This document shows positions 14,640 to 23,601 of a stretch of DNA of 64,000 nt, in pieces. Within the stretch, counting starts at the first letter, position 1; every line of letters starts with the position of its first letter. The stretch lies in contig CAMUFL010000001.1 of the NCBI GenBank assembly GCA_947088155.1, positions 1-64,000 on the forward strand, in the 5' to 3' direction. The stretch is from an uncultured Gardnerella sp. Lineage in GTDB: Bacteria; Actinomycetota; Actinomycetes; Actinomycetales; Bifidobacteriaceae. Under the pieces are notes generated by a model that ran no database searches, was not told the DNA's origin, and saw only the letters and a program-made list of their open reading frames with translations. The position numbers and the translations under genes are program-made.

Positions 14640-16707
14640 TACTCTTTCTCTTGCATTTCGAGAGCTTAACAATACGTTGAAAGGAAAAGCTCGAAAGCTT
14701 GTTATTGGAACCGTAGCTTTGATTCCACTTTTATACGGATCGCTTTATTTGTGGGCATTTACTAATCCTTATAAGACTTTGAATACTGTTCCTGTAGCTG
14801 TTGTTGTTGAAGACAATGGTGCTGTGATTAACGGCAAAATGCGTAACATTGGAAACGAAATCAAAACTCGCTTAAAGAATCAAAAAGATGGTAGTGAGGG
14901 ATTCCAATGGAATTTTGTAAATAGTGCTGAAGCGAATAAGGGGCTTAAAAATGGCAACTATTTTATGGTAGCAACCATTCCAGCTTCCTTCAGTAAGTGC
15001 ATTGCTTCTGCGCAATATGAAACTCCTACTAAAGCAAAACTTCACGTAAAGTACGATCAGGCAAGTAATATGCTGGCTTCGCAAATTGGTAAAACTGCTT
15101 TCCATACTATGCGTAGCGAAATCAGCGAGGCGATTGCTCAAGAGTATTGGGAGAACATGTTTGCGAAAGTTAATTCTGCTTCTGATTCTCTTGGTGACGC
15201 AGTAAATGGTGCTGGTGCTTTGCATGAAGGCTCAAAATCTTTGCAAAATGGAGTAAATAAGCTTGCAGATGGATCTAGTCAACTTTCACAATCTTTGCGA
15301 AAACTTCAAGGCGGATTAAGTGAGCTTCAAAAAGGAGCGAATACTCTTTCTAAAGCAAATACTCGAAGTAAAGCAGGGGCGCAATATCTTGCTCAAAAAA
15401 CGCAAGATTTAGCAAACGGAGCTCAACAATTAAGCAAAGGAACTCAAAAACTATCGGCAGCAACAAGCGAATTTTACGATGGTGCGCAAAAGCTTTCTGC
15501 TTCTAGTAGTGAATTAGAGGAACGCGTTAAGGCTGGAAATGCTGAAACAAAAGCACAAATTATGGGTCTTCTTATGAAAGCGCAAGATCCTAGAGTTACT
15601 AAGGAAGACGTGCTCGCTAGTTTGCAAGGTTTAGCTGGAGGATTAAGTGAGAATTCTGATCTTCTAGAAACAAATCTTTCTGCTTTAAGCGCTGGAGCAG
15701 ACAAGCTTTCTGCTGGAAGTTTGCAAATAAAGGGCGGAGCTGACGCAATATCTCAAGGTGTTGAAGCTGTTAATACTGGCTCAAATAAGCTTGCTGCTGG
15801 AGCGAATAGTCTTGCTGAAGGTTTGGCTCAAGTAAGTAACGGTAGCGAGAAACTAAATAATGGTGTGAATGCAGCTGCACAAGGTTCAGCGAAAATAGTG
15901 AACGGTTCTGATCAGCTTAATTCCGGAGCTAAGAAGCTATCGGATAATACTCCAAAGCTGGTTGAAGGCGCAAAAAAGTTGCATGACGGGCTTAAGAATT
16001 CTCAAAAGTCTGGAAAAATCAACAATATCGTGCAAAAAAGTAAGATGATGAGCGCGCCGGTTTCCTTGGAAGAACACGAGTATTCTCACGTTGAAAATTA
16101 CGGAACAGGTTTCGCTCCTTACTTTATTTCCATCGGACTTTGGGTCGGTGCTCTTATGGCAACCTTTGTTTTGAGAGTTATGGATAGGCGATCGATACTA
16201 AATGGCATGAATCCGCTTAAGAGTGCGCTTATTAGCTTAACGCCGTTTGTGATTATGGGCGTTGTACAAGCTGTAATTCTTATGGGCGTAGTGCACGTTG
16301 TGTTAAAGTTGCAAATTGACAACGTTCTTGCGTTCTATGGTCTTGGAATTATTGCATCCATAATGTTTATGGCAATAATGCAAATGATTATGGTGATTTT
16401 CCACATACCAGGGCGAATAGTTGCAATTGTGCTGCTTATGTTGCAAATCACAAGCTCTGCAGGAACATTCCCAGTTCAAATGACGCCGGCATTCTTTAGA
16501 GCTGTTCACCCATACTTGCCAATGACGTACTCGATTATGGGGTTGCGTCAAGCAATGGCTGGAAAGAACAGTGGCGAAATAGTTTTCGGCATTGAAATGC
16601 TTGTGCTTTTCGGCGTGATTGCGATTGCTATAACAAGCATCGTTGCGCGCATGAAGCGTACTGTAACGATGTTTGATTTGCATCCTGTGATAACGCTTGA
16701 GGCGTAA
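14629..16707 (+). CDS. YhgE/Pip-family membrane protein
   Basis: 692 aa. One N-terminal transmembrane helix is followed by a large extracytoplasmic region, and five or six C-terminal helices resemble ABC-2 permeases (from about residue 490). The extracellular part (about 195-460) is a long heptad/undecad array with recurring LxxGxxxLxxG units such as GVNKLADGSSQL and GADKLSAGS, typical of the YhgE/phage infection protein family. ATG 14629 with GGTGG upstream is preferred to the GTG at 14605. Lactococcal Pip is a phage receptor; the role here is unknown, perhaps export together with the ATPase before it. Confidence 0.85.
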   Translation: MRVNTLSLAFRELNNTLKGKARKLVIGTVALIPLLYGSLYLWAFTNPYKTLNTVPVAVVVEDNGAVINGKMRNIGNEIKTRLKNQKDGSEGFQWNFVNSAEANKGLKNGNYFMVATIPASFSKCIASAQYETPTKAKLHVKYDQASNMLASQIGKTAFHTMRSEISEAIAQEYWENMFAKVNSASDSLGDAVNGAGALHEGSKSLQNGVNKLADGSSQLSQSLRKLQGGLSELQKGANTLSKANTRSKAGAQYLAQKTQDLANGAQQLSKGTQKLSAATSEFYDGAQKLSASSSELEERVKAGNAETKAQIMGLLMKAQDPRVTKEDVLASLQGLAGGLSENSDLLETNLSALSAGADKLSAGSLQIKGGADAISQGVEAVNTGSNKLAAGANSLAEGLAQVSNGSEKLNNGVNAAAQGSAKIVNGSDQLNSGAKKLSDNTPKLVEGAKKLHDGLKNSQKSGKINNIVQKSKMMSAPVSLEEHEYSHVENYGTGFAPYFISIGLWVGALMATFVLRVMDRRSILNGMNPLKSALISLTPFVIMGVVQAVILMGVVHVVLKLQIDNVLAFYGLGIIASIMFMAIMQMIMVIFHIPGRIVAIVLLMLQITSSAGTFPVQMTPAFFRAVHPYLPMTYSIMGLRQAMAGKNSGEIVFGIEMLVLFGVIAIAITSIVARMKRTVTMFDLHPVITLEA

Positions 16708-16728
16708 GCGTCGCTTATCTAATACTAA

Positions 16729-16765
16729 CCTGCGTAAGAGTGAATAGCTTTTGCGCAGGCTTTTT
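16729..16765 (+). terminator. terminator after the YhgE/Pip gene
   Basis: About 11-bp stem (CCTGCGTAAGAG with CTTTTGCGCAGG, one wobble or mismatch) followed by CTTTTTAT. Confidence 0.7.
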
Positions 16766-16815
16766 ATATTTAAGTAACCTAAATTTATGCAGTTTCCAAA
16801 CATTACAACGTAGTA

Positions 16816-16844
16816 TTAGAATATTTAACTTGCTTGCTTACAAT
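16816..16844 (+). promoter_or_regulatory. promoter of the lipoprotein gene at 16871
   Basis: TTAGAA (16816-16821), 17-nt spacer, TACAAT (16839-16844), about 27 nt before the start codon. Confidence 0.5.
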
Positions 16845-16870
16845 TAGTTAAAGTTTGAGAAGGGGTAGTT

Positions 16871-18046
16871 ATGCCTAATGGAATTGCGGTGAAGCTAAAA
16901 AAATTTATTGCATTAGCACTTTCGCTGTTTCTTTTTATGCCATTATGTTCAGGATGCTCAAATCAAAATGGCGCAAATACAGAAGCTGTTAATAGTGCAA
17001 AAAAAGTTAATGTTATTAATGCAAAAGTAGCAGCTTTATATAAAAAAGTTTTAGCAAACGCTGATAAATATAACCTTAATGAAGCTGATTCAGAAATTGA
17101 TACTAGCAAAAGTAAGTATTCTTACGCGTTAGTCAATATGAGCGATAGGGATATTCCGGAGCTTATTCTTCGGAAAAATTATAAATATGTGTCACGTTCG
17201 AAGGTTTTTGCTGCAAATAAAGATTACAGTGACGTTGTTTCTTCAAATGATTTAATTTGCGATGGCGTTGGAGACATTGGCGGTTTTAGGGCTTCGTTAT
17301 CGCAATACGCAGACAGCAATTCATTAAGCTATGTTGAGTGGTCTTCTGGAACAGGGGATACTGAGGCTTACAAGGTTACTATGAATATTGCTGATAGTAA
17401 TCCTCTTAAAAAAGAAAAATACTGGTCTGGAATAATCACTGATCTTCCTAAACAGAATACAAAAAATATTAATTTTGTCAGTACAGATGACACTACGCTT
17501 CTCGATAATTTGGCAAAAACTGAAGATAATACTTATAAGAAAACCGTAAGCAATAAAGGCGGCGACTCTAATTCAGAAGATAAGGATTCTAAGAAGTCTG
17601 GCGAGAATGCAAGTAAGAAAGCTGATTCTAAGAAATCCGCTAGTGGCGAATCTTTAGACAGCAAGATTAAAGCTGAAAAAGCAAGCGGAAGGCAAGTAGT
17701 TTCCGGAACTGTGAAGGTTTTGTCGTACAACCAGGTTCTTGAAGCGCAAAATATTCAAGATCCTAATCCGGGATCTTCAGATCCTAATCAAACTTTCATG
17801 ATTCTTATTCTGGATAATAAAACCAGCGTTACTTTGCCTCACAGCGGCGATATGGGCAATCCACCTCATCCTAGCGATGCGACCATGATGGCGTTTGATG
17901 ATGGTAGTCAAGCTAAACAAATCATGGAAAAGTATGTGAATAAGAAAGTTTATGTAAGTTTTATTGTAAATGATGGATTCTTCCCTTCGGACACTGGATT
18001 GCCTTTAGGTGAGCCTCATTTGTGCAATCTAAAAGTTATTGAATAG
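16871..18046 (+). CDS. predicted lipoprotein of unknown function
   Basis: 391 aa, not recognised as a known family. A basic N-terminus and hydrophobic stretch end in LCSGC, a lipobox-like site with Cys at about residue 29, so it is probably a lipid-anchored surface protein. A middle Ser/Lys/Asp-rich linker (about residues 225-275) separates two parts. The C-terminal part (about 276-391) looks like a small compact beta domain (SGTVKVLSYNQVLE to the end). The ATG at 16871 follows GAAGGGG. It has its own promoter and terminator, so it is a single-gene unit. Confidence 0.75.
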   Translation: MPNGIAVKLKKFIALALSLFLFMPLCSGCSNQNGANTEAVNSAKKVNVINAKVAALYKKVLANADKYNLNEADSEIDTSKSKYSYALVNMSDRDIPELILRKNYKYVSRSKVFAANKDYSDVVSSNDLICDGVGDIGGFRASLSQYADSNSLSYVEWSSGTGDTEAYKVTMNIADSNPLKKEKYWSGIITDLPKQNTKNINFVSTDDTTLLDNLAKTEDNTYKKTVSNKGGDSNSEDKDSKKSGENASKKADSKKSASGESLDSKIKAEKASGRQVVSGTVKVLSYNQVLEAQNIQDPNPGSSDPNQTFMILILDNKTSVTLPHSGDMGNPPHPSDATMMAFDDGSQAKQIMEKYVNKKVYVSFIVNDGFFPSDTGLPLGEPHLCNLKVIE

Positions 18047-18120
18047 CTATTGTTCAATTAGAAATAGTTGAAGTAGCTGTGGTAGTTGCACTGGTTGCAA
18101 TAGTTGCTACAAATAAAATA

Positions 18121-18153
18121 AAGACCCCACATTTATTTGTGGGGTCTTTTGTT
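18121..18153 (+). terminator. strong terminator after the lipoprotein gene
   Basis: AAGACCCCAC pairs perfectly with GTGGGGTCTT, then TTTTGTT. The A-rich left side may let it serve the opposing dehydrogenase gene too. Confidence 0.88.
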
Positions 18154-18240
18154 ATTTTGCTTTTGTTATTTTGCGAAAAACTATTAGAACGTAATTAAAA
18201 TCAACAAATTCTAGAAAATAAGTTTGCTAAAAATCTGATT

Positions 18241-19371
18241 TTAGAAAGTAGACGCGTAGACTTCGGCAATTGCAGCTTCGTCCATATGCATATAGGAGTT
18301 CTTCAAAAGTCGCTGCTGTTCTTTAACAACGCTTGAAGCCCAGCTTTGAATCATATCCTCGCTCATGCCATACTCGTGAAGCCTATGCTTAGGAAGAATC
18401 GTGTTAAGCACTTCGTCAAGCTTGTCTAGTACGTCTGCCTTCTTGCATTCTAGAATATTTGCCATGAAGTCGAAAAGCTTAGAAAGCTCAGTGTTTTCTG
18501 CGTTATTCTCGTTAGCGTCGTGCTTAGCATAGTATCGCAAAACGCTTGTAAGAAGCGCAGCATTCGTCTCGCCGTGAGCCACGTGGAAAGTGCCGCCAAG
18601 CGGATAAGCCATAGCGTGCACGCAACCGCAGCCAGCGTTACCAAACGCAATGCCAGCGTAAAGACTTGCTGAAACCAAATCGCTTACAACTTGGCTTTTT
18701 GCGCTGCTGCCTTCCTTTACAACTCGCATATAACTTTGCAAAATAAGTCCGCAAGCCTTGTAACTAAACATTTTTGTAAGCTCTGTTGCAATAGGAGAAA
18801 GTGCGGACTCAATCGAATGTGTAAGAGCGTCAATAGAGCTGGTTGCAAAAACGTAATCCGGTAGGCTCTTTAACAATTCCGGAATAAGAACCGCGTCCGT
18901 AGCGTAGCAAGCATCGTTTGCCAAACCTTTCTTGGTATTGCGCTTAGTAAGCGAGAACACGGCAACGTTCGTAACTTCAGAACCGGTTCCGCAAGTAGTT
19001 GGCACAAGAATAAGATCAGCGCCTTTTTGTGCAGGAATCTTGCCGTCGACCAAGTCTTCAAGCGGGCTAGTTTGTTTCAACGCACAAACCTTCGAAATAT
19101 CCAAAACAGTGCCGCCACCAATGCCAATCACGCGCTTTGGAGTTGTGTGAATGTCGCTAACGATTGCATCAACCATTGCATCGCTCGGCTCACCCTTGCC
19201 GTATTTCTCTTGGAAAATAACGTCGCAATCAAGATTCAAATCACCAAAATAAGGCTCCCAAATGTATTGGTTTGTAATAACCAAATCACCCTTGCCGAGC
19301 TTGAATTCTTGCGCAAAGTCGCGTGCCTGCTCGAACTTATGAATAGTTGGTTTAATAGAAAGCTGCTTCAT
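18241..19371 (-). CDS. iron-containing alcohol dehydrogenase, 4-hydroxybutyrate dehydrogenase-like
   Basis: A 376-aa group III alcohol dehydrogenase. NAD site GIGGGTVLDISK (about residues 88-99), PTTCGTGSEVTN, and metal ligands in the SSIDALTHSIES and GTFHVAHGE segments. The start (MKQLSIKPTIHKF), the VFQEKYGKGEPSD segment and the C-terminal QQRLLKNSY closely recall clostridial 4-hydroxybutyrate dehydrogenase, which interconverts 4-hydroxybutyrate and succinate semialdehyde. The frame opens at 19398, but ATG 19371 has AAAGGAG seven nucleotides upstream. A terminator separates it from nox, so it has its own promoter. The exact substrate is an inference from remembered family sequence. Confidence 0.82.
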   Translation of the reverse strand: MKQLSIKPTIHKFEQARDFAQEFKLGKGDLVITNQYIWEPYFGDLNLDCDVIFQEKYGKGEPSDAMVDAIVSDIHTTPKRVIGIGGGTVLDISKVCALKQTSPLEDLVDGKIPAQKGADLILVPTTCGTGSEVTNVAVFSLTKRNTKKGLANDACYATDAVLIPELLKSLPDYVFATSSIDALTHSIESALSPIATELTKMFSYKACGLILQSYMRVVKEGSSAKSQVVSDLVSASLYAGIAFGNAGCGCVHAMAYPLGGTFHVAHGETNAALLTSVLRYYAKHDANENNAENTELSKLFDFMANILECKKADVLDKLDEVLNTILPKHRLHEYGMSEDMIQSWASSVVKEQQRLLKNSYMHMDEAAIAEVYASTF

Positions 19372-19451
19372 CCTAGACTCCTTTGTTTTAATCTGCATGT
19401 CTTACGCTAATATGCGCGTCGTGTGCGCGCTTTTGTGCGCGGATGATTAAA

Positions 19452-19503
19452 AAACCAAGCAACTGCTCCATTATAGAACAGATTGCTTGGTTTAATAAAT
19501 GCG
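19452..19503 (-). terminator. terminator after the NADH oxidase gene
   Basis: 11-bp stem (AAACCAAGCAA with TTGCTTGGTTT). Read on the minus strand it is followed by TTTTTT. It lies between nox and the dehydrogenase gene. Confidence 0.8.
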
Positions 19504-19563
19504 ATTTAAGCTAATAGCAGAAGCTAATCGCAGAGATTAATCATCAAAGATTACAGATATTAA

Positions 19564-20904
19564 TCATCCCTTCAACAAAGCAGTGTAAGCAGCCATCGTA
19601 ATGTAGTTGTATGGCTGGTTGAAGTGAGGCATGAAGAAGATGTCGCACAAAGCAAGTTCCTTAATCGTGACTTTCTTCTGAATAGCCAGCGAGAACAGGT
19701 GAATTGCGGCAGACATATCGTAGTTAGAAGCCAATTGGCAACCAACAATAACCTTCGTATCCTTCTTGTAAACGATGCGAATCTTCACCTCTGGATTCTC
19801 AACTTCCATAAACGCAGGCTTTTGAGTATCTTCGAAATCAACGTAATCAACATCCATGCCCTCTTTTTGAGCGGCAGTTAAGCTCAAGCCGGTGCAAACA
19901 AGCTTGTAGTCGTAGATCATCATTGCGCTAGAACCTTGCACGCCCTCGGTTTCTACAGGAGTTCCGCAAACGTTGTGACCTGCAATCAAGCCGCTTCGAA
20001 CTGCGTTAGTAGCGAGCGCAATGTAGTTTACGCGGTCTCGAGCGTTGTCGTAGATTGTAGCGCAGTCGCCAATTGCGTACACGTCCGGATCGGAAGTTTG
20101 CTGCTTCTTGTCAACGAGGAAAGCGCCATTAGCATACTGCTTTAAGTGATCTTTGCCGAGCGCAACGTTTGGGTGGAAGCCAATAGCGCAAATCACCATG
20201 TCTGCATCGTAAGTGCCTTTGCTTGTTTTAACAGCCTTGACTTCAGTGTCTCCAACAATTTCTTCAACAGTTTGACCAAGTTCAAACTTAATGCCTTTAT
20301 CTTCCATAATTTGCTTCAAATTATCGGAAAACTCTGGGTCAAAGTAGCCGTTAAGAATATGGTCTTCCATGTCAATAAGAGTTACGTTCTTGCCAAGTCG
20401 CTTAAAAGCTTCCGCAAGTTCCACGCCAATGTAGCCTCCGCCAAGAACCACGACGTTATTAAAATCGCGCTCTTGAAGCTTAGCGATAACAGTTTGAGCG
20501 TTCTGGAAAAGCTTTACCATTTGCACGTTTTCCAAGTCAATGCCCTTAATGCGAGGCCTGTTTGGAAGGCTGCCGGTAGCAAGAACCAGCTTGTCGTAAG
20601 AATCGTGAATAACAGTGCCGTCTTTAAGTTCGACTGTTACTTCTTTCTTTGCGTAATCAATGTCGAGAACTTTACTTTCAAGATTTACCTTAGCGCCTTT
20701 TTTAACGAAATCTTCTGGCTTCTGATAGAACAGTCCGTCGCTGCTTTGAATTTGCTTGCCAATCCACAAAGCCATGCCGCAACCAAGGAAGGAAATATTA
20801 CTATTCTGATCGTAGATGGTAAGCTCGTTTCCTGGGTAGCTCAAAATGGTGTTAGCGCAGGCAGTGCCGGCGTGATTTGCGCCAATCTGAATGATCTTCG
20901 TCAT
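19564..20904 (-). CDS. nox: water-forming NADH oxidase
   Basis: A 446-aa flavoprotein of the disulfide-reductase superfamily. FAD site IGANHAGTACA (residues 7-17), a single redox Cys at residue 42 in SFLGCGMALW (as in enterococcal NADH oxidase/peroxidase), NAD site VVVLGGGYIGVELAEA near 150, and second FAD motif VYAIGDCA near 276. It oxidises NADH with oxygen, regenerating NAD+ and removing oxygen in an anaerobe-like fermenter. The single Cys and the overall pattern suggest the four-electron (water) type; NADH peroxidase or CoA-disulfide reductase are alternatives. The ATG at 20904 has a weak AAGAGA upstream. Confidence 0.88.
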   Translation of the reverse strand: MTKIIQIGANHAGTACANTILSYPGNELTIYDQNSNISFLGCGMALWIGKQIQSSDGLFYQKPEDFVKKGAKVNLESKVLDIDYAKKEVTVELKDGTVIHDSYDKLVLATGSLPNRPRIKGIDLENVQMVKLFQNAQTVIAKLQERDFNNVVVLGGGYIGVELAEAFKRLGKNVTLIDMEDHILNGYFDPEFSDNLKQIMEDKGIKFELGQTVEEIVGDTEVKAVKTSKGTYDADMVICAIGFHPNVALGKDHLKQYANGAFLVDKKQQTSDPDVYAIGDCATIYDNARDRVNYIALATNAVRSGLIAGHNVCGTPVETEGVQGSSAMMIYDYKLVCTGLSLTAAQKEGMDVDYVDFEDTQKPAFMEVENPEVKIRIVYKKDTKVIVGCQLASNYDMSAAIHLFSLAIQKKVTIKELALCDIFFMPHFNQPYNYITMAAYTALLKG

Positions 20905-21382
20905 CGGTAATCTCTTTTCGTCGTTGAATCTAGTTTAATTTTATTTATTTCTGTTGAATTCTGCTGAAATTAATTTAATTTAGTTAATTTAATTTCGCTA
21001 AATTCTGTTGAAATTATTGTATGTGCTTCAACTGCTTTGTTTAATTCACGCTGCGGCGCGAATGCACATCCAATGCATAATACTATTACACGAATGCGAG
21101 TCTTACCAATTTTGATTTTGTGCGTGTTGTGGGGGGAGTTGTGTGGTTATTTCACAATCTGACTATCACTAATCTTTTCGCGAACATGAATTACATAGTA
21201 GAATCCTGAAGTTTGTATACAGTTTATATACAGTGACATTCACATATGTACAGTTTTTTGTGATGCGTTTTAATGTTTTGATAAAGTGAGAGTTATATGA
21301 AGGGGTATTGAAGTTGTGCTGCAAGTAATTGCGGATGATTGCTAGTAGAATAAGTTAAAATTCTGCAGATTTAAGGAGAAAC
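20905..21382. other. long divergent intergenic region, AT-rich, with TACAGT repeats
   Basis: 478 nt with no gene. The nox side is a run of related TTCTGTTGAA / TTAATTTAATT units. On the other side the hexamer TACAGT occurs at 21218-21223, 21229-21234 and 21249-21254, spaced 11 and 20 nt, that is on one DNA face, upstream of the SNF2 gene. This is a possible operator. Confidence 0.5.
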
Positions 21383-23590
21383 ATGAGAAGAGAATTTTCG
21401 TTTTCAGATGCTAGGAATCTGATAAGGCTGCATAAAAATTTGCAATACAATCTTGTTTCTTTAAATAATAAACAAGATGAGGCTAGGGTGCTTCTTGAGC
21501 ATGTTGCACAAAAATATATATCTAATCAAGCTATCAGAATGGCAAAAAATGTTTCGATTGTAGAAGTTAATCGTGAGAAAAAAGGTATAAGAGTATCAAT
21601 TCTTAAGAATGCTGGTTTTAATAATTTTGCTGATGTATTTAAAGCATCAGTGTATGAATTATCGGCTATTAGAGGTATTAGCGAGAATGGTGCAATTGAA
21701 ATAAAAAGAGTTGTCGATGAAACTGTAGAAGAATTAAAAAAGAGAGTTAAACTGAAGCTTAGTTTAAGCAATAAAAGCAAGGATGTAGAAGATATCATTC
21801 GCTTTGCTTTTCTTTATAGGTATACTAATCAGTTTACGAAGGTTAGTAATAATTTAGCTGATAAGTATTTTCCAGTTATAGAGTCAGCTGTCGAACAAGC
21901 TAAACCAGCAAAAGGGTTTTTGAGATGGGCTTTTGCGTCAGATGAAAATAGACAGCGCGCAATTGAAGCTTGTAGGTTGCTTAGTGATATATTAACTGGT
22001 GAGTATGGTCAACAAGCTCATCAGTCTGTAGAAAATTTAGATAAGATACGCAATTTTAGCTGTGATCCGTGGGATGAATTACGGAAGAATCCGATTCAAT
22101 GTGCGAATGTTATTGAAGATCTTGTTCCGGGGCTATTGGGAAGTGTTGACGATTTTTATGGTTTACCTGAAGGGCTTGCTGGCGAAGTTAAGAAACAGCC
22201 TATATTGTCAGATGGTTTATCATGTCAGCTTAGACGATACCAACAATTGGGTGTGAAATATATCCTTCACCAAAAAAGAGTGTTGCTTGGTGATGAAATG
22301 GGACTTGGTAAAACTGTTCAAGCTATTGCTTCAATGGTTTCTTTAAGAAATGAAGGTGGTACTCACTTCATTGTTATATGTCCTGCAAGCATTATTGTGA
22401 ATTGGTGCAAGGAAATTAAAAGATTTAGTAATTTAAGAGTAGTTAAGGTGCATGGTTCTCAAAGAGATAGAGAATTTGCGTTACAAGATTGGATGAGTAA
22501 TGGTGGTGTTGCTGTTACAACTTATGAAATGACATCATATTTTAACCTACCAGATAATTTTGAATTCTCAATGATTACTGTAGATGAAGCTCACTATATA
22601 AAAAATCCAGAAACAAAACGCTATCAGAATACAAAATTAATTCTTAATCATGCTAACAATATTCTTTTTATGACAGGCACTGCTCTTGAAAATAAAGTTA
22701 GTGAAATGGTGAAACTTATAAAATTATTGCAACCGGATATTGCTGCCGAAATTGTTGGTACCAGAAGTTTCGTTCTTTCAGATCTTTTTAAAGAGAAAAT
22801 AGCTCCTGTTTATTACCGTAGAAAACGAGAAGATGTTTTATTTGAACTTCCTGAGTTAATTGAGAATAAATCTTGGTGTCAGCTTAATGCAGAAGAAGAA
22901 TCTGAATACGAAAAAGCTTTGATGAGTGGTAATTTCCATGCTATTAGGCGAGTTTCGTGGAATGTTGATGATATGCGTAACTCAAGTAAGGCAAAACTAT
23001 TAAAAGAAATAGTTGAAGAAGCAGAACTAGAGGAGAGAAAAGTACTTATTTTTTCTTTCTATTTGGATACTTTGCATAAAGTAGTTGATGCGTTCTCAAA
23101 CAAGTGCATTGGTTTGATAAATGGTTCAGTTTCACCAGAAAAAAGAATAAAGATTATTGAAGAATTTGATAATGCACCAGCTGGAAGTGTGTTGGTGTCT
23201 CAAATCATGTCTGGTGGTACCGGTCTTAATATTCAATCCGCCAGTGTGGTAGTTATATGTGAGCCACAGCTTAAGCCCTCTACTGAGAATCAAGCAATTT
23301 CCAGAGCATATCGTATGGGTCAATCTAGGGATGTGATTGTCTATCATCTTTTAGCTGAAAAAACTATTGATGAAGGAATTACAAAAGTCCTTGAAAATAA
23401 ACAGGAAATCTTTAATAGATTTGCTGATGAATCTGTTGCGGCTCAAAAAGTTGAAATTGATGAGAAAACATTAGGAAAACTCGTTGATGATGAAGTTAAT
23501 CGTATTAGTAAGAGCAAAGATAATGTAAAAAATGTTTCCGAAGAAATCGAAAGTAAGGTCGAAAATAATACTAAGAATGAATTAGTATAA
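21383..23590 (+). CDS. SNF2-family DNA translocase with N-terminal helix-hairpin-helix region
   Basis: A 735-aa superfamily-2 ATPase. N-terminal region (1-270) carries a helix-hairpin-helix-like stretch (LKNAGFNNFADVFKASVYEL to GISENGA, about residues 74-107). The motor has motif I GDEMGLGKTVQ (about 303), Ia CPASIIVNW, DEAH box VDEAHYIKNP, motif III MTGTALEN, and in the second lobe FSFYLDT, MSGGTGLN and QAISRAYRMGQ (motif VI). All are intact. The Lys/Glu-rich tail is probably flexible. The ATG follows AAGGAG. It has no methylase or nuclease neighbour, so its role (repair, transcription recycling or defence) cannot be assigned. Confidence 0.85.
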   Translation: MRREFSFSDARNLIRLHKNLQYNLVSLNNKQDEARVLLEHVAQKYISNQAIRMAKNVSIVEVNREKKGIRVSILKNAGFNNFADVFKASVYELSAIRGISENGAIEIKRVVDETVEELKKRVKLKLSLSNKSKDVEDIIRFAFLYRYTNQFTKVSNNLADKYFPVIESAVEQAKPAKGFLRWAFASDENRQRAIEACRLLSDILTGEYGQQAHQSVENLDKIRNFSCDPWDELRKNPIQCANVIEDLVPGLLGSVDDFYGLPEGLAGEVKKQPILSDGLSCQLRRYQQLGVKYILHQKRVLLGDEMGLGKTVQAIASMVSLRNEGGTHFIVICPASIIVNWCKEIKRFSNLRVVKVHGSQRDREFALQDWMSNGGVAVTTYEMTSYFNLPDNFEFSMITVDEAHYIKNPETKRYQNTKLILNHANNILFMTGTALENKVSEMVKLIKLLQPDIAAEIVGTRSFVLSDLFKEKIAPVYYRRKREDVLFELPELIENKSWCQLNAEEESEYEKALMSGNFHAIRRVSWNVDDMRNSSKAKLLKEIVEEAELEERKVLIFSFYLDTLHKVVDAFSNKCIGLINGSVSPEKRIKIIEEFDNAPAGSVLVSQIMSGGTGLNIQSASVVVICEPQLKPSTENQAISRAYRMGQSRDVIVYHLLAEKTIDEGITKVLENKQEIFNRFADESVAAQKVEIDEKTLGKLVDDEVNRISKSKDNVKNVSEEIESKVENNTKNELV

Positions 23591-23601
23591 GTATTTATTT
23601 T

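Noticed and set aside
16303..16803. 166-codon antisense frame under the end of the YhgE/Pip gene
   Set aside because: Shadow of the real gene; rich in His/Asn/Cys with no recognisable domain, and it spans the terminator.
20146..20910. 254-codon antisense frame within nox
   Set aside because: Shadow ORF; the opposite strand carries an intact NADH oxidase with all motifs.
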